DNA from: JACDAN01 sp035697545
GTDB lineage: Bacteria > Actinomycetota > Thermoleophilia > Gaiellales > Gaiellaceae
DNA length: 23,125 nt
Direction of reading: 5' to 3'
Assembly (NCBI GenBank): GCA_035697545.1
Contig: DASSCT010000187.1
Location: forward strand, 1 to 23,125
Shown here: positions 22,283-23,125 of the stretch, piece by piece
Layout: every line of letters starts with the position of its first letter
Position numbering within the stretch: position 1 is the first letter of the stretch
Notes under the pieces: generated by a model
Told to the model about the DNA's origin: nothing
The model's database searches: none
Seen by the model: the letters and a program-made list of their open reading frames with translations, nothing else
Position numbers and translations under genes: made by a program

Positions 22283-23125
22283 ATGCTCGCCGCCATCACC
22301 GCGCGGCTCCGGCGCCGTCATGGGCGCCCTCCGCACGGTGCGCTCCTCCGCCGGCTCGGGCTCACGGGTCTCGTCGCAGTTCTCGGCCCCGGCGTGCTCG
22401 CGGGTCTATCAGACGACGACCCGGCCGGGATCACGACGTACTCGGTTCTCGGCGCACGCTTCGGCTACGAGCTCCTGTGGGTGCTCGTGCTCGCGACGGC
22501 AGCCCTCGTCGTCTTCCACGAGCTTGGAGCGCGGATGGGGCTCGTGACGCAGCGGGGAGTGATCTGGCTCGTGCGCGACCGCTACGGCGGGTCGGCGACC
22601 TTCGTCGTGACGGCGGCGCTCGTCGCTGCGAACCTCGGGACGACATGCGCCGAGTTCGCCGGTGTCGCTGCGGCGTCGGAGCTTGCCGGCGTCAGCCGGT
22701 ACGTCAGCGTCCCCGTTGCGGCGCTCGGCGTCGGCATGCTCGTCCTCGAGGAGAGCTTCCATCGGGTCGAGCACGTCCTTTTGGCGCTCGGGGCGGTCTT
22801 CGTCGCCTACATCGCGTCAGGAGTTCTCGCTGGGCCCGATTGGACTGCGGCTGCAAAGGGCATGGTGGTCCCGAGCTTGCCAACCTCGGCGCTCGTGCTC
22901 GTCGCCGCGACGGTCGGGACGACGCTCGCCCCCTGGGGGCTCGCCTTCATCCAGTCGTACAGCGCGGACAAACGGCTCACTTCGGCGGACCTCCGTTATG
23001 AGCGCGTCGACGTCGTCGTCGGCGCGGTCATGACCGGCGTAATCGGGGCGTTCGTCGTGATCGCGTGCGCCGCGACGCTGCACGTGGCAGACCAAGAGGT
23101 GAGCGACGCGCGAGACGCCGCCGAA
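22283..23125 (+). CDS. Nramp (SLC11)-family divalent metal transporter, atypical, partial
   Basis: The reading frame runs from ATG 22283 to the window end (281 residues) without a stop; an in-frame TGA 12 bases upstream fixes the start at or after it. TM1 region GPGVLAGLSDDDPAGITTYS and the following GARFGYELLWVLVLAT match Nramp proteins, and a run of hydrophobic segments continues to the edge. The canonical TM1 DPGN motif reads DPAG (residues 46-49). The TM6 MPH motif reads APW (216-218, in GTTLAPWGLAF), so the metal-coordinating Met is absent. This suggests a non-manganese substrate, such as magnesium in the Nramp-related Mg transporters, which is inference. The C-terminus lies outside the window. 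Confidence 0.85.
   Translation, partial: MLAAITARLRRRHGRPPHGALLRRLGLTGLVAVLGPGVLAGLSDDDPAGITTYSVLGARFGYELLWVLVLATAALVVFHELGARMGLVTQRGVIWLVRDRYGGSATFVVTAALVAANLGTTCAEFAGVAAASELAGVSRYVSVPVAALGVGMLVLEESFHRVEHVLLALGAVFVAYIASGVLAGPDWTAAAKGMVVPSLPTSALVLVAATVGTTLAPWGLAFIQSYSADKRLTSADLRYERVDVVVGAVMTGVIGAFVVIACAATLHVADQEVSDARDAAE

Noticed and set aside
1..23125. tRNA, rRNA, CRISPR array, insertion sequence or prophage
   Set aside because: I saw no direct-repeat array, transposase or integrase frame, terminal inverted repeats, or tRNA-like cloverleaf in the short intergenic gaps.

Overview
The window is a 23 kb stretch of high-GC DNA with short intergenic gaps and many ATGA start/stop overlaps. Codon use strongly favours G or C at third positions, which also produces long spurious ORFs on the opposite strands. 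The gene content suggests a soil or aquatic actinobacterium, probably a deep lineage such as Thermoleophilia. The clues are IclR-controlled aromatic catabolism, a GNAT fused to an NDP-forming acyl-CoA synthetase, tandem universal stress proteins beside a Rip3-like CBS protease, and a secreted PD40 propeller carrying a cupredoxin tail. The taxon is an inference from style and content; there is no rRNA or tRNA here.

Region 1 (1-9062) looks like one substrate-utilisation regulon. On the minus strand, IclR regulator, aldehyde dehydrogenase and CoA-transferase subunits A and B (the last cut by the window edge) run in one direction. A benzoylformate-decarboxylase-like ThDP enzyme is divergent from the regulator. 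It converges, with overlapping stop codons, on a four-gene minus-strand SsuABC/TauABC-type ABC importer (two permeases, ATPase, binding protein). Three 17-bp inverted repeats of consensus WGTTCGSNNNGAGAACA lie in exactly the three control regions of these units: before the aldehyde dehydrogenase, between regulator and decarboxylase, and before the importer. The simplest model is import of a 2-oxo or aromatic acid, decarboxylation to an aldehyde, oxidation to an acid, and CoA transfer, under one IclR-type protein.

Region 2 (9261-14516, plus strand) holds a cysteine-free NDH-2/SQR-like flavoprotein, a 75-residue four-cysteine protein, a zinc alcohol dehydrogenase, and an 877-residue GNAT/ADP-forming acyl-CoA synthetase fusion.

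Region 3 (14602-17809, plus) encodes a previously easy-to-miss 38-residue membrane protein, two tandem-domain universal stress proteins that look like recent duplicates, a small cupin, and an M50 site-2 protease with CBS domains. This resembles the USP-USP-Rip3 neighbourhood of the mycobacterial DosR dormancy regulon. Region 4 has a minus-strand secreted propeller-cupredoxin protein, a membrane-anchored AniA/NirK-type copper nitrite reductase with a full ligand set, a 66-residue protein, a cyclic-2,3-diphosphoglycerate-synthetase-like GTPase, and the start of an unusual Nramp-family transporter behind a strongly structured leader. A 17-bp motif matching at 15 of 17 positions occurs upstream of both the stress operon and the nitrite reductase, hinting at a common (possibly low-oxygen or energy-limitation) regulator.

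The most unusual signals are the three-site operator set, a cupredoxin-like domain shared by two otherwise unrelated proteins (metal ligands kept in one, lost in the other), the shared 17-mer, the decarboxylase lacking a catalytic His, and the atypical Nramp motifs.
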